DNA of 39,871 bases from Chromatiales bacterium (GCA_003251535.1 QKFD01000116.1:1-39871); one strand, 5' to 3'. Shown: positions 7,291 to 16,628, numbered from the stretch's first letter. Numbers and translations: made by a program. The notes: generated by a model not told the origin, from the letters alone.

Positions 7291-8667
7291 ATGTCGACTA
7301 GGCACTTGCTAAGCTTTGTCACACTGACTCTGTTCGCTGTCCCCGCCATCGCCACCCCCCCAGAGGTCCAGCAGCGGACCCTTGCCAATGGTCTCAAGGT
7401 GATCGTCAAAGAGGATCATCGTGCGCCCGTGGTCACCTCTCAGGTCTGGTATGCGGTGGGCTCCGCCAATGAATATAGCGGTCTCACCGGCATCTCCCAT
7501 GTCCTGGAGCACATGATGTTTCAGGGGACCCCGGAGCATCCAGGGGGTGAGTTCTCGCGCATCATCGCCGAGCAGGGGGGGAACGAGAACGCCTTCACCA
7601 GCCGCGACTACACCGCCTACTACCAGAATCTGGAGCGCTCTCGGTTGCCCATCGCCTTTGAGCTGGAGGCGGATCGGATGCAGCACCTGGCGCTGCTCGA
7701 TGAGGCCTTTAACAAGGAGCTTAAGGTGGTGATGGAGGAGCGCCGCCTGCGCACCGAGGACCAGCCCAACACCCAGATGGCGGAGCAGTTCAACGCCGTT
7801 GCCTGGCAGGCAAGTCCCTATCACAACCCGGTGATCGGCTGGATGGATGACATCCAGAACCTCTCTGTGGCGGAGCTGCGGGAGTGGTATCGCGCCTGGT
7901 ATGCCCCCAACAACGCCACGCTGGTGGTGGTGGGTGATGTGACCCCGGCAGAGGTGTTCACCCTGGCGGAGCGCTACTTCGGGCCGCTGCCGCGGCGGGA
8001 GACCCCCAAACTGAAACCGCGCACCGAGCCGGAGCAGAAGGGGGAGCGGCGGGTCACCGTGCAGGCGCCGGCCGAGCTGCCCAGCCTGCTACTGGGTTAC
8101 AAGGTCCCCACGCTTGCCACCGCCAGTGAGCCGTGGGAGGCCTATGCCTTGGAGGTGCTGGCGGGGGTCCTGGATGGTGACGATAGCGCCCGCCTCACCC
8201 GGGAACTGGTGCGCGGTAAGGCGCTGGCCGCCGGGATTGGCGCCGGTTATGACCTCTACAGCCCGCGGGAAGGGCTGTTACAGGTCTCCGGCACCCCCAG
8301 CTCCGGCCATACGGTGGCGGAGTTGGAGCAGGCCATCCTGCAACAGCTGGATCAGCTGAAGAGGGAGCCGGTCGCCGTGGAGGAGCTGGAGCGGATCAAG
8401 GCCCAGGTGATGGCCGATGAGGTCTATAAAAAGGACTCGCTCTTTGCCCAGGCCACCGAGATCGGTCAGCTGGAGACCATTGGCCTCGGTTGGCAGGTGG
8501 GAGAGGGGCATCTGGCGCAGATCCGGGCCGTGACCCCCGAGCAGATCCAGCAGGTGGCCCAGCGCTATCTGGTTGATCGCACCCTCACCGTGGCCACCCT
8601 CGATCCCCTGCCCATTGACCATAGCCAGATGGCGCTGCAAGAGAGCAATTCTGATGCGATTCGTTAA
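7291..8667 (+). CDS. M16 family zinc metallopeptidase (catalytic subunit)
   Basis: This 458-residue exported peptidase of the pitrilysin/processing-peptidase superfamily has a signal peptide at residues 1-21 (ending AIA). The inverted zinc motif HVLEH occurs at 70-74, with the downstream glutamate ligand in VVMEE (about 149). GGNENAFTSRDYTAYY and the C-terminal M16_C domain follow. I start it at ATG 7291 rather than the TTG at 7267, because the latter leaves basic residues before the signal peptide. Its end overlaps the next M16 gene by 14 bases. Together they match the periplasmic catalytic/non-catalytic pairs found next to ftsY and rsmD in many gammaproteobacteria. Substrates are unknown; peptide turnover in the envelope is likely. 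Confidence 0.9.
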   Translation: MSTRHLLSFVTLTLFAVPAIATPPEVQQRTLANGLKVIVKEDHRAPVVTSQVWYAVGSANEYSGLTGISHVLEHMMFQGTPEHPGGEFSRIIAEQGGNENAFTSRDYTAYYQNLERSRLPIAFELEADRMQHLALLDEAFNKELKVVMEERRLRTEDQPNTQMAEQFNAVAWQASPYHNPVIGWMDDIQNLSVAELREWYRAWYAPNNATLVVVGDVTPAEVFTLAERYFGPLPRRETPKLKPRTEPEQKGERRVTVQAPAELPSLLLGYKVPTLATASEPWEAYALEVLAGVLDGDDSARLTRELVRGKALAAGIGAGYDLYSPREGLLQVSGTPSSGHTVAELEQAILQQLDQLKREPVAVEELERIKAQVMADEVYKKDSLFAQATEIGQLETIGLGWQVGEGHLAQIRAVTPEQIQQVAQRYLVDRTLTVATLDPLPIDHSQMALQESNSDAIR

Positions 8668-9979
8668 TGCCCTGTTGGCCCTCAGCGGCCTGTTGTGGGC
8701 CGGCGAACTTCTGGCCGTTCCGCAGATCCAGCACTGGGAAACCAGCAATGGTGCCCAGGTCTATTTTGTCCCCGCGCCGCAGCTGCCGATGGTCGATGCC
8801 CGAGTGGTGTTCAACGGCGGCAGCGCCCGCGACGGTGAGCGGCCGGGGTTGGCGGTCTTCACCAACTCGCTGTTGGAGGAGGGGGCAGGGGGCTTGAGCG
8901 ATGATCAGATTGCCGAGCGTTTCTCCTCCCTGGGGGCGCGCTTCGATAACGATGCCCTACGTGACATGGCGTTGATCGAGCTGCGTAGCCTCACCGAACC
9001 GAAGCTGTTGGACCCGGCCGTTGAGACCGCCGCGCTAGTGATCGCCAAGCCCGATTTTCCGCCCCAGGCGATAGAGCGGGAGCGGCAGCGGATCCTGGTG
9101 GCGCTCAAGTCGCAGGCGGAGGAGCCGGGTGACATCGCCAGCAAACTGCTGTTCGAGAAGATGTATGGCGCTCACCCCTATGGCCACCGCAGCCTCGGTG
9201 AGCCGGCGGTGGTCAGCGCCATTACCCGGGATGAGCTGGTGCAGTTTCATCGGCACTACTACGTGGCACACAACGCCGTGGTCGCCATTGTCGGTGATCT
9301 GGAGCGGGCCGCTGCCGAGCAGCTTGCCGAGCGCTTGGTCGGCGCACTGCCGGCCGGTGAGAGCGCGCCGCCGCTGCCGCTACCGGAGCCCGTGGTGGGC
9401 GGTAGTGTGCGTCAGCCCTTCCCCTCCAGTCAGACCCACATCTACCTGGGTCAACCGCTCATCTCCCGCCAAGACCCCGACTACTTCCCGCTCCTGGTGG
9501 GCAACCACATCTTGGGGGGGAGCGGCCTGGTCTCCCGCATCAGCCAAGAGGTGCGCGAGAAGCGCGGACTCTCCTATAGCGCCTTCAGCGGCATGATCCC
9601 GATGCAGTCCCAGGGGCCCTTCCTGCTCGGTCTCCAGACCCGTAATGAGAAGGCGGAAGAGGCGCTGGCGGTACTCCAGGCGACACTGACCGATTTCGTT
9701 GCCCATGGCCCGAGCGCTGAGGAGCTGGTGGCGGCCAAGAAGAACCTGACCGGCGGTTTTGCCCTCAGTATCGATAGCAACGCCGACCTGGTGGCCTACC
9801 TCGCCGCCATCGGTTTCTACCACCTGCCGCTGGACCACCTCGATACCTACATCGCCCGGGTGGAGGCGGTGACCGCCGATCAGATCCGCTCCGTCTTTCA
9901 GCGGCGGGTCAAACCGCAGGCGATGGCGGTGATCGCCGTGGGTGGCGGGGCCATTGCCGGTGCGAGCGACGGCAGATGA
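8654..9979 (+). CDS. M16 family peptidase-like protein without zinc motif
   Basis: This 441-residue M16 homologue has a signal peptide (residues 1-21, ending LLA before VPQIQHW). Where the catalytic partner has HVLEH, this one reads FTNSLLEEGAGGL, so the zinc-binding histidines are missing and it should be inactive. The C-terminal substrate-binding block EVREKRGLSYSAFSG, with the Arg/Tyr pair, is intact. In known two-subunit M16 enzymes one partner supplies the zinc site and the other the R/Y pair, so this is probably the non-catalytic subunit of a heterodimer. The ATG at 8654 lies inside the end of the upstream gene (overlap 14 bases), and its own stop overlaps the ATG of rsmD, so expression is coupled across three genes. 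Confidence 0.9.
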   Translation: MRFVNALLALSGLLWAGELLAVPQIQHWETSNGAQVYFVPAPQLPMVDARVVFNGGSARDGERPGLAVFTNSLLEEGAGGLSDDQIAERFSSLGARFDNDALRDMALIELRSLTEPKLLDPAVETAALVIAKPDFPPQAIERERQRILVALKSQAEEPGDIASKLLFEKMYGAHPYGHRSLGEPAVVSAITRDELVQFHRHYYVAHNAVVAIVGDLERAAAEQLAERLVGALPAGESAPPLPLPEPVVGGSVRQPFPSSQTHIYLGQPLISRQDPDYFPLLVGNHILGGSGLVSRISQEVREKRGLSYSAFSGMIPMQSQGPFLLGLQTRNEKAEEALAVLQATLTDFVAHGPSAEELVAAKKNLTGGFALSIDSNADLVAYLAAIGFYHLPLDHLDTYIARVEAVTADQIRSVFQRRVKPQAMAVIAVGGGAIAGASDGR

Positions 9980-10596
9980 GCCGACAGGCAGCCGGTAAAG
10001 CGGGTGGGAGTAGCGGTCGGCTGCGCATCATCGGTGGCCGCTTCCGCTCCCGGCTGCTTACCTTTCCGGCCTTGGAGGGGGTGCGTCCCAGCGCTGATCG
10101 GGTCCGGGAGACACTGTTCAACTGGTTGGCCCCGGTGATCGAGGGGGCCCACTGCTTGGATCTATTTGCCGGCAGCGGGGCGGTGGGGCTGGAGGCGCTC
10201 TCTCGCGGCGCGGCGCGGGTGGTGTTTGTCGATCGGGAGCCGCGGGTGGTGCAGGCCATTCAGGGCCATCTGGCCACCCTCGGGGCCGTCGGTGGTGAGA
10301 CGGTCGTAGCGGATGCGCTGGCATTTCTGCAACGGCCCGCGCAGCCGTTCGATCTGGTCTTCCTGGATCCCCCTTTCCGGCGCGATCTACTCAGCCCTTG
10401 TATCGCTGGCCTGGCCCGCGGCTGGCTCGCCCCTGGGGCGCGCCTCTATCTGGAGGCGGAAGCGGAGCTGACTGCGCTGCCACTCCCTCCAGGCTGTCAG
10501 CTGGTGCGTAGCAAACAGGCGGGCCAGGTGGGCTACCACCTGGCCCTCTGCGCAGGACCGGAGGCTGGCAGTGAGGTGGGAGAGGGCGGTGCCTGA
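9976..10596 (+). CDS. rsmD: 16S rRNA (guanine966-N2)-methyltransferase RsmD
   Basis: This 206-residue SAM-dependent methyltransferase makes m2G966 in 16S rRNA of the 30S subunit. The N-terminus LRIIGGRFRSRLL and RPSADRVRETLFNWL are signature blocks. The SAM motif is LDLFAGSGAVGLEALSRGA (about 61-79), and the catalytic motif IV reads FLDPPF. ATG overlaps TGA of the preceding M16 gene (ATGA). The length is slightly above E. coli RsmD because of a short C-terminal extension. The start is supported only by the overlap; no separate Shine-Dalgarno is needed for coupling. Confidence 0.95.
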   Translation: MSRQAAGKAGGSSGRLRIIGGRFRSRLLTFPALEGVRPSADRVRETLFNWLAPVIEGAHCLDLFAGSGAVGLEALSRGAARVVFVDREPRVVQAIQGHLATLGAVGGETVVADALAFLQRPAQPFDLVFLDPPFRRDLLSPCIAGLARGWLAPGARLYLEAEAELTALPLPPGCQLVRSKQAGQVGYHLALCAGPEAGSEVGEGGA

Positions 10597-10619
10597 GCCT
10601 CGGTCTCCCTCTGGGCTAG

Positions 10620-11186
<567 letters not shown>

Positions 11187-11208
11187 TATGCGCCCCACTT
11201 GTGACTAG

Positions 11209-11472
<264 letters not shown>

Positions 11473-11480
11473 TCCCCTCG

Positions 11481-11501
11481 CCGCCGGGCTGGTCCCGGCG
11501 G
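11481..11501. terminator. Hairpin between convergent ferredoxin and PhnD-like genes
   Basis: A perfect 8-bp stem, CCGCCGGG/CCCGGCGG (11481-11488 with 11494-11501), has a 5-base loop. Neither side has a real T run, so termination strength is uncertain, but the position between two convergent stop codons fits a bidirectional terminator. Confidence 0.5.
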
Positions 11502-11514
11502 CGCCCTCCCCGCT

Positions 11515-12321
11515 TTAGTCAAAGCCCCATAGGGGCGCCAGCTGTTTGTAGACAGTCTGATAGGCCGTTGGATCGGCCGGCAGTAGTTTGGGCTGTTTGA
11601 ACAGCGTCAGTAGGGGGGCTGCGGCCAGCTGTCCCTGCTCGCTCAGCAGGGCCGCCGTGAGCGCCTGCACCACCTCCGGCCCTAGATCGCCCCGCACCGA
11701 GAAGGTGCGCTCGGGGTAGGCGCCAAAGTCGCCCTGGAGCAGGCTGAGGCCGGTCTGGTCGATCTTGTTCCAGTAGGTATCCCGCACCAGCGCCGCCACC
11801 CCTTGGCCGGAGCGGAGGCACTCCATCACCCCCTTGAAGCCCTCTTGACTGATCAGAACAGGCTGCTGCGCCGGGTTGGAATACTGTTGCAGGAAGATCA
11901 TGGTGAGCTGGTTGGGGGAGTCGAAGCCGCACACCTTGCGGCCGATCAGGTCCGCCAGCTGCCGGATCCCGCCGTCGGCCTGTACCACTACCGCCACTCG
12001 CATCTCCCCCGGCAGGCGGGCGATGGGTTGGTGCCCTTGGCGCCGCATCCGCCAGCTGACAAAGTGAGAGCCGTCGAAGGCGATATCGTAATCTCCACGC
12101 TGCATCGCATTGGAATAGGCGAGGTAGCTCGACGCTATCTGTAGCTGGATGTCGAGCCCGGTGGTCTCGGCCAGATAGGTCACTAGGGGTTGGTAGACCT
12201 CACGGGTGGTCGCTAGATCGTGGGTCGGTGCCGTTGAGAAGACTAGACTCTCGGCTTGGGCCGACTGGGCCGCCACAGCGAACCAGAGGGCGGTGGCGGC
12301 CCGTAGCAGGGTGCGGTACAT
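11515..12321 (-). CDS. PhnD-like periplasmic substrate-binding protein
   Basis: This 268-residue exported protein has a signal peptide (1-23, AQA before ESLVFS). It belongs to the phosphate/phosphite/phosphonate-binding (PhnD) type II solute-binding family. Typical blocks are SYLAYSNAMQRGDYDIAF, DLIGRKVCGFDSPNQLT and VAALVRDTYWNKI, in which the ligand pocket lies. No permease or ATPase gene is near. The only same-strand neighbour is a histidine kinase gene 174 bases upstream, so this protein may serve as a periplasmic ligand sensor rather than a transporter part. PhnD-like sensors feeding kinases are known, but the link here is inferred from position only. Ligand identity cannot be read from sequence. 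Confidence 0.82.
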   Translation of the reverse strand: MYRTLLRAATALWFAVAAQSAQAESLVFSTAPTHDLATTREVYQPLVTYLAETTGLDIQLQIASSYLAYSNAMQRGDYDIAFDGSHFVSWRMRRQGHQPIARLPGEMRVAVVVQADGGIRQLADLIGRKVCGFDSPNQLTMIFLQQYSNPAQQPVLISQEGFKGVMECLRSGQGVAALVRDTYWNKIDQTGLSLLQGDFGAYPERTFSVRGDLGPEVVQALTAALLSEQGQLAAAPLLTLFKQPKLLPADPTAYQTVYKQLAPLWGFD

Positions 12322-12495
12322 GGGTATAACGCTCCAGATGATAGAGTGGCAAAGCCTCGACAGAGGTTAATCGGAGGCACCCATCCGGGCCTAGTCCCAC
12401 TTCACGATTACTACGAATGGGTCACAGCGGTCACCACGGGCGTGGCAATCGTCATGCTTTAGCCACAACTATTGCTGCTTCGGTATCGGGCGAGA

Positions 12496-14343
12496 TCACA
12501 GCGGTTCGTGCAGCGCCACCATCCGCCGCGGCCAGGTAAATTTGAAGACCGTGCCCCGCTCTGGGGCCGACTCCACCCAAACCCGCCCGCCACAGCTCTC
12601 CACCACCTTACGAACGATGGAGAGGCCGATGCCGGTGCTCTCTCGCTCATCCCGAGCGGCGAGGGTCTGGAAGACGCGAAAGACCCGCTCGTGGTACTCG
12701 GGGGCGATTCCGGGACCATCATCGGCCACGGAAAACTCGTAGAGCCCACCGGGGATGGGGCGCCAACCGATGCGAATGACGCCGTTGCGGCGGTCGTGGT
12801 GCTTCAAGGCGTTGCCGATCAGATTGCTAAACACCTGGGTGAGATGAAAGCGATCGGTGTCGAGGGTGGGGGTCTTGCTGGGTAGCTCGACACTGAACTC
12901 CGGCGGCAGATCGAGGGTGGCCACCACCTCACGTAGCAGTTCGCGCAGATCGACCCGCTCCGGCTGGGCGAGGGAGCGGCCGGCGCGTGAAAAGGTGAGC
13001 AGGGCGTCGATGAACTGATCCATGCGGCGGACTCGGGAGCGGAGCAGATGGAGCCGCTCGCGGCTCTGATCATCCACCCGCTCACCCAGGTCCTCCTCTA
13101 GCCAGGAGCTAATGTTGGAGACAGCCCGCAGCGGCGCCTTCAGATCGTGGGAGACCACATAGACAAACTCCTCCAGCTCGCCGTTGAGGCGGGTCAACTC
13201 CGCCGCCTTGGCCTCCAGCGCCAACCCCCGCGCCGAGATCTGATCGAGCATCAACCGGAAGGCGCTGGCTAAAACCCCCACCTCATGGCGGGCCCCCAAG
13301 GGTAGGTTGACGCGGAAGTCCCCCGTCGCCACCTGGCGTGCGGCGTGGGTCAATTCGGCAACCGGGAGGGTGACGCGGCGCGCCAGCCAGACGGCCAGCA
13401 GCACCGCCGAGCCGGCCATAATCAGGGCGAGGAGGAGGGTGTCAAAGAGGATGCCGAGGGAGGCGTGGAACCATTTGGGCGGTTCGGTCGTCAGGCGGAT
13501 CCCGAGGCTCCGCTCTGGATGTTCGGGATCAAAGTGGACCTCGCGTAGCTGCTGCATCTCCCCTGCCGCTCCGCTATCGCCCGCTTCGTGGGTCTGCTGC
13601 CAGGGTTGGGCCGTGGGTCCCGGGGTTGGGATCTCCTCCACCGGAAAGAGCGGTTCACCGAAGCGGCCGGTTAGCTCGATCTGGATCCCACTCAGGTCAT
13701 CCACCAGCTCCGTGAGCAGAAAGCTATCGATCTGCTCGGTCTCGATGGCCAGCACCCCAAACAGCGCCCCGTCAGAGGTGAATACCGGGTAGGCGGCGTA
13801 GACCGGGTGGCCGGCGTTGAGATCGGAGAGATAGACCTGATAGATGCTGAGCCGTAGCGCCGCGGCGACATAGGGTGCCTCGGCCAGTCGCACCAACTCC
13901 GAGGCAGGCACCTCCGTGATCTGGCGGGCACGCCGCTCCACGCGCAGTAGCTCACGTCCAACATCGGTGATGGAGATGTAACGAATGCTGCGGTAGTGGG
14001 GGTGGCGCGCCAGGGTCTCGGCAAATAGCGCCGCCAATCGCTCGTGCCAGGCGGGGCGCGCCTCGGGGTGGAGATCCCCGCTGCGGGTGGCCTGTAACAG
14101 ACCGCGCATCGCCGGGACACCGCCCAACACCTGCACCTCTTGGCGCAGATCGGCAAACATGGTCCGGAGCCGGAACGCGGCGCTATCGGCAGCGAGGCGC
14201 AGGTTCTCGCTCTGCTGCTGCTGGAGCAGGCGATACATCCTGGCGTGGAGTACCGCGCCCACCGAGATGGCGGTACCAAATACCACGATACCGGTCAGCA
14301 GGGCGATGCGAGCCGTGATTCCGAAGGAGCGCCATCCATCCAT
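12496..14343 (-). CDS. Membrane sensor histidine kinase with periplasmic domain and HAMP
   Basis: This 615-residue kinase has one membrane helix at about 12-34, a large periplasmic double-Cache-like domain (about 35-290) and a second helix at about 298-320. HAMP follows (about 321-375), then a coiled linker and HisKA with VSHDLKAPLRAVSN (phospho-His 399). The ATPase domain shows the N box FSNLIGNALKHHDR, G1 DDGPGIAP and G2 STGIGLSIVRKVVESCGG, complete and likely active. The HisKA type resembles phytochrome-like kinases. No response regulator is adjacent, so it is an orphan whose partner is elsewhere. The PhnD-like gene follows in the same direction and may encode its periplasmic ligand-binding partner. 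The N-terminal signal-anchor and ATG at 14343 fit. Confidence 0.9.
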   Translation of the reverse strand: MDGWRSFGITARIALLTGIVVFGTAISVGAVLHARMYRLLQQQQSENLRLAADSAAFRLRTMFADLRQEVQVLGGVPAMRGLLQATRSGDLHPEARPAWHERLAALFAETLARHPHYRSIRYISITDVGRELLRVERRARQITEVPASELVRLAEAPYVAAALRLSIYQVYLSDLNAGHPVYAAYPVFTSDGALFGVLAIETEQIDSFLLTELVDDLSGIQIELTGRFGEPLFPVEEIPTPGPTAQPWQQTHEAGDSGAAGEMQQLREVHFDPEHPERSLGIRLTTEPPKWFHASLGILFDTLLLALIMAGSAVLLAVWLARRVTLPVAELTHAARQVATGDFRVNLPLGARHEVGVLASAFRLMLDQISARGLALEAKAAELTRLNGELEEFVYVVSHDLKAPLRAVSNISSWLEEDLGERVDDQSRERLHLLRSRVRRMDQFIDALLTFSRAGRSLAQPERVDLRELLREVVATLDLPPEFSVELPSKTPTLDTDRFHLTQVFSNLIGNALKHHDRRNGVIRIGWRPIPGGLYEFSVADDGPGIAPEYHERVFRVFQTLAARDERESTGIGLSIVRKVVESCGGRVWVESAPERGTVFKFTWPRRMVALHEPL

Positions 14344-14729
14344 GGGGCGGCCTCAAGGCGAGGGGCGGTGCCCGGTGTGGGCGGGGATCGACAGGTGACA
14401 AAGTAGCAGAGGCGGCGGCAACCCTGGGCTCCTTGGTCGAGCAGGGGCATTGCACGTCGCCCCGCTAGCGGACAACTGGCGCAGGCCCCAACCGGAGTGG
14501 CGTCGCCCTGCTCGCCCACCGCCTACACCGCTGGTGCCCGCTCGCAGGCGGGCCATCGGCGGCCCCTGAGCTGAGTACCGCAGCACGCAGGGGGGAGCTG
14601 CCGGGAGGCCCATTGCACCACCGACACCACGGCATCGCAAGCGGTAAATGCTGCGTCATGGTGCCCCACATTGACTCACCGCCGCCGTCCCCCCATGCCA
14701 CCGTCGGTGGCCCCGAGGGGAGATCCGGA
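14344..14729. other. 386-base gap without a recognised gene
   Basis: This region lies between the histidine kinase start and the deaminase stop, both on the minus strand. Open frames on both strands give Pro/Gly/Ala/Arg-rich translations of the kind expected from GC-rich noncoding DNA, and I see no tRNA, riboswitch core or terminator with a T run. It should hold the kinase promoter. Confidence 0.5.
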
Positions 14730-15173
14730 TTAGACGCCGATATCCTCATTCCACAACACCGGCTTTTCGCGGATCAGGCGCGTCATAAGGTCTACGCACT
14801 CCGCATCGTCCAACACCACCACCTCCACCCCCCGTGATCGTAGTAGCTCCTCCTCCCCCATGAAGGTGCGGTGTTCGCCAATCACCACCTTGGGGATGCC
14901 GTAGAGGAGGATGGCGCCACTGCACATAGGGCAGGGGGAGAGGGTGGTGTAGAGCACCGCTTCGCGGTAGGTAGCCGCTGGGAGGCGACCGGCATTCTCC
15001 AGGGCATCCATCTCCCCGTGGAGCACCACAGATCCCCTCTGCACCCGCCGATTGTGGCCGCGCCCGATGATGCGCCCCTGATGCACCAATACCGAGCCGA
15101 TGGGGATCCCACCTTCACGCCAACCGGCCATGGCCTCCTCTAGGGCGGCCTGCATAAAGGGATCACGGGCCAT
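14730..15173 (-). CDS. Cytosine deaminase of the yeast Fcy1 type
   Basis: This 147-residue zinc-dependent CDA-superfamily deaminase has the catalytic HGE at 52-54 and the zinc cysteines in PCPMC (C81, C84). Most of its length resembles fungal Fcy1 rather than TadA or guanine deaminase. GIPIGSVLV, GRGHNRRVQRGS, LENAGRL, YTTLSPCPMCSGAILLYGIP and the terminal WNEDIGV all have direct Fcy1 counterparts, including the Asp (D144) that in Fcy1 contacts cytosine. The expected reaction is cytosine to uracil plus ammonia. I start at ATG 15173: GAGGAG lies 7-8 bases upstream, and the upstream gene's stop is 2 bases before the ATG. It is coupled to the beta-hydroxyacid dehydrogenase gene. A related small-amide or creatinine-type deaminase is an alternative. 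Confidence 0.82.
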   Translation of the reverse strand: MARDPFMQAALEEAMAGWREGGIPIGSVLVHQGRIIGRGHNRRVQRGSVVLHGEMDALENAGRLPAATYREAVLYTTLSPCPMCSGAILLYGIPKVVIGEHRTFMGEEELLRSRGVEVVVLDDAECVDLMTRLIREKPVLWNEDIGV

Positions 15174-15175
15174 GC

Positions 15176-16063
15176 TCAACTCCTCACCGTTTTGCTGGTC
15201 AGGCTCTCCAGCACCTTGATCACCGCAGCGATATCCTCCTCGCCCAGGCCACGTGCCATGGCGCTGGCAAAGCACTCGCGGGTGGCAGCGGCCTGCGGGA
15301 GTGGGATCCGGCTGCGGCCAGCGGCGTCTAAGACCAGGTTGAGGTCCTTAAACATCAGGGCCACCGGAAACTGACCGGCGTAGCTCCCCTCCAGGATGGC
15401 TTTGGCCTTGGGTTGGAAGATGGGAGCGGCCAGCGGCCCGGCGCCGAGCGCCTCCAACAGCTTGGCCTGATCTAGACCAAAGCCGCGCGCCAGCATCATC
15501 GTCTCCGCCAGCCCCTCCATCAGGGTGCCGAGCAGCAGGTTGAGTACCAGCTTCATGCGGGTCCCTTGGCCCACTGCGCCACACGCCACCACCGCCTTAC
15601 CCATCGCCTTGAGCAGCGGGGTGATGCGTTGGATCACCTTGGGATCGCCCCCTGCCAGGATCACCAAACTCCCCTCTTCGGCCGGCTGGACACTGCCGGA
15701 GACCGGTGCATCGACAAAGGCGGCCCCCTTGGCCTCCACGGCCGTTTGGGCTGCCAGCGTCGCCTCTGGCGAGACGGTGCTCATGTTGACGACCACTTTG
15801 CCGGCGGTGATACCGGCGGCGACCCCATCCGGGCCCTCCATGATCGCCTGGAGTGCTTCGGGTCCGGTCACCATGATGATGACGATATCGGCCCGGCCGG
15901 CGACGGAGCGGGGAGAGTCACACACCTCGACCCCGGCGTTGCGAAACGGCTCCAGCGGTCCGGGGGAGCGGTTATAGACCCCCAGGGGATAACCATGGCG
16001 ACGGACATTCCAGGCCATCGGGGTGCCCATGGCACCTAGGCCAATGAATCCGACCTTATCCAT
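15176..16063 (-). CDS. NAD(P)-dependent beta-hydroxyacid dehydrogenase (3-hydroxyisobutyrate/GLYR family)
   Basis: The 295-residue product has the N-terminal Rossmann motif GFIGLGAMGTPMA (5-17) and the substrate block DAPVSGS (118-124). The catalytic lysine is in GTRMKLVLNLLLG (K171, N175). The family reduces or oxidises short 3-hydroxy acids (3-hydroxyisobutyrate, tartronate semialdehyde, succinic semialdehyde); the exact substrate is not clear. I use the ATG at 16063, because AGGAGG lies 10 bases upstream and the Rossmann fold begins at once; an open frame extends 16 codons further without family similarity. It is the first gene of a two-gene operon with the Fcy1-type deaminase, which follows directly. 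A role in pyrimidine degradation products is possible but speculative. Confidence 0.88.
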   Translation of the reverse strand: MDKVGFIGLGAMGTPMAWNVRRHGYPLGVYNRSPGPLEPFRNAGVEVCDSPRSVAGRADIVIIMVTGPEALQAIMEGPDGVAAGITAGKVVVNMSTVSPEATLAAQTAVEAKGAAFVDAPVSGSVQPAEEGSLVILAGGDPKVIQRITPLLKAMGKAVVACGAVGQGTRMKLVLNLLLGTLMEGLAETMMLARGFGLDQAKLLEALGAGPLAAPIFQPKAKAILEGSYAGQFPVALMFKDLNLVLDAAGRSRIPLPQAAATRECFASAMARGLGEEDIAAVIKVLESLTSKTVRS

Positions 16064-16128
16064 CTCTGTATTCCCTCCTCTCGCGCGGGATTGAGTGCTG
16101 CATCCTGCCACGCTTATTTCCCAGGCAC

Positions 16129-16158
16129 AAAAAAAGGCGGCAGCCTAAAGGCTGCCGC
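16129..16158 (-). terminator. Rho-independent terminator of dsrC
   Basis: On the minus strand a perfect 9-bp stem GCGGCAGCC/GGCTGCCGC with a TTTA loop (16137-16158) is followed by seven T (16135-16129). It separates dsrC from the dehydrogenase operon. Confidence 0.92.
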
Positions 16159-16210
16159 AAGTCGCCAAAGGAGATGTCACGCGCTGAGAAACAGGGAACG
16201 AGGTGTCGCT

Positions 16211-16543
16211 TTAGACACAGCCGGTGGGTTTGGGCAGGCCACCAATACGGCACGCCTGCTTAGCCGGGCCATAGGGAAACAGGCCATAGAGATATTTGGT
16301 ATTGCCCTTCTCCGGGCCAAATACCTTGGAGAAGGACTTTTGTAGCTGGCGCATGTTGGGCACCGTGCCGGTGGTCTGGTAACCCTCGCGCAGGAAGTTG
16401 ATCACCTCCCAATGGCTATCCGACATCGCCAACCCCTCCTTCTCTGCCAGTACCTGGGCCAGATCGGGGCTCCAGTCGGCGAGTTCGGTGAGGTAGCCCT
16501 CGGAATCGGTGTGGACCTGCTTGCCATTGATGGTGAAATCCAT
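16211..16543 (-). CDS. dsrC: Sulfur carrier protein DsrC (dissimilatory type)
   Basis: This 110-residue TusE/DsrC/DsvC-family protein carries a complete C-terminal arm, ACRIGGLPKPTGCV, with Cys98 and the penultimate Cys109 in CX10C spacing. TusE homologues that serve only tRNA thiolation lack the first Cys. Both cysteines are the mark of genuine DsrC, which carries a trisulfide or persulfide between sulfur-transfer proteins and dissimilatory sulfite reductase. The body blocks HWEVINFLREGYQ and GNTKYLYGLFPYGPAKQAC match this group. AAGGAG lies 6 bases before the ATG. It is a single-gene unit with its own promoter and terminator; no other dsr gene is in the window, so it is an additional or stand-alone copy. 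Confidence 0.93.
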   Translation of the reverse strand: MDFTINGKQVHTDSEGYLTELADWSPDLAQVLAEKEGLAMSDSHWEVINFLREGYQTTGTVPNMRQLQKSFSKVFGPEKGNTKYLYGLFPYGPAKQACRIGGLPKPTGCV

Positions 16544-16599
16544 GGGGTGCTCCTTCTGTTCGGTTATTTCGCAGTAAAATGGTTGGTTATTGGTAACTG

Positions 16600-16628
16600 A
16601 GTTTATTTGTCAGGTATTTCCCTGTCAA
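16600..16628 (-). promoter_or_regulatory. Sigma-70-type promoter of dsrC
   Basis: On the minus strand a perfect TTGACA (16628-16623) is followed after 17 bases by TAAACT (16605-16600, 4 of 6 with TATAAT). The local sequence is AT-rich. Transcription would start near 16593, about 50 bases before the dsrC ATG. Confidence 0.75.

Noticed and set aside
12322-12495. Possible c-di-GMP riboswitch (GCAAAGCC-like piece) between the PhnD-like and kinase genes
   Set aside because: The piece is on the plus strand, opposite to both genes, and the paired stems and conserved bases of the GEMM motif are missing.
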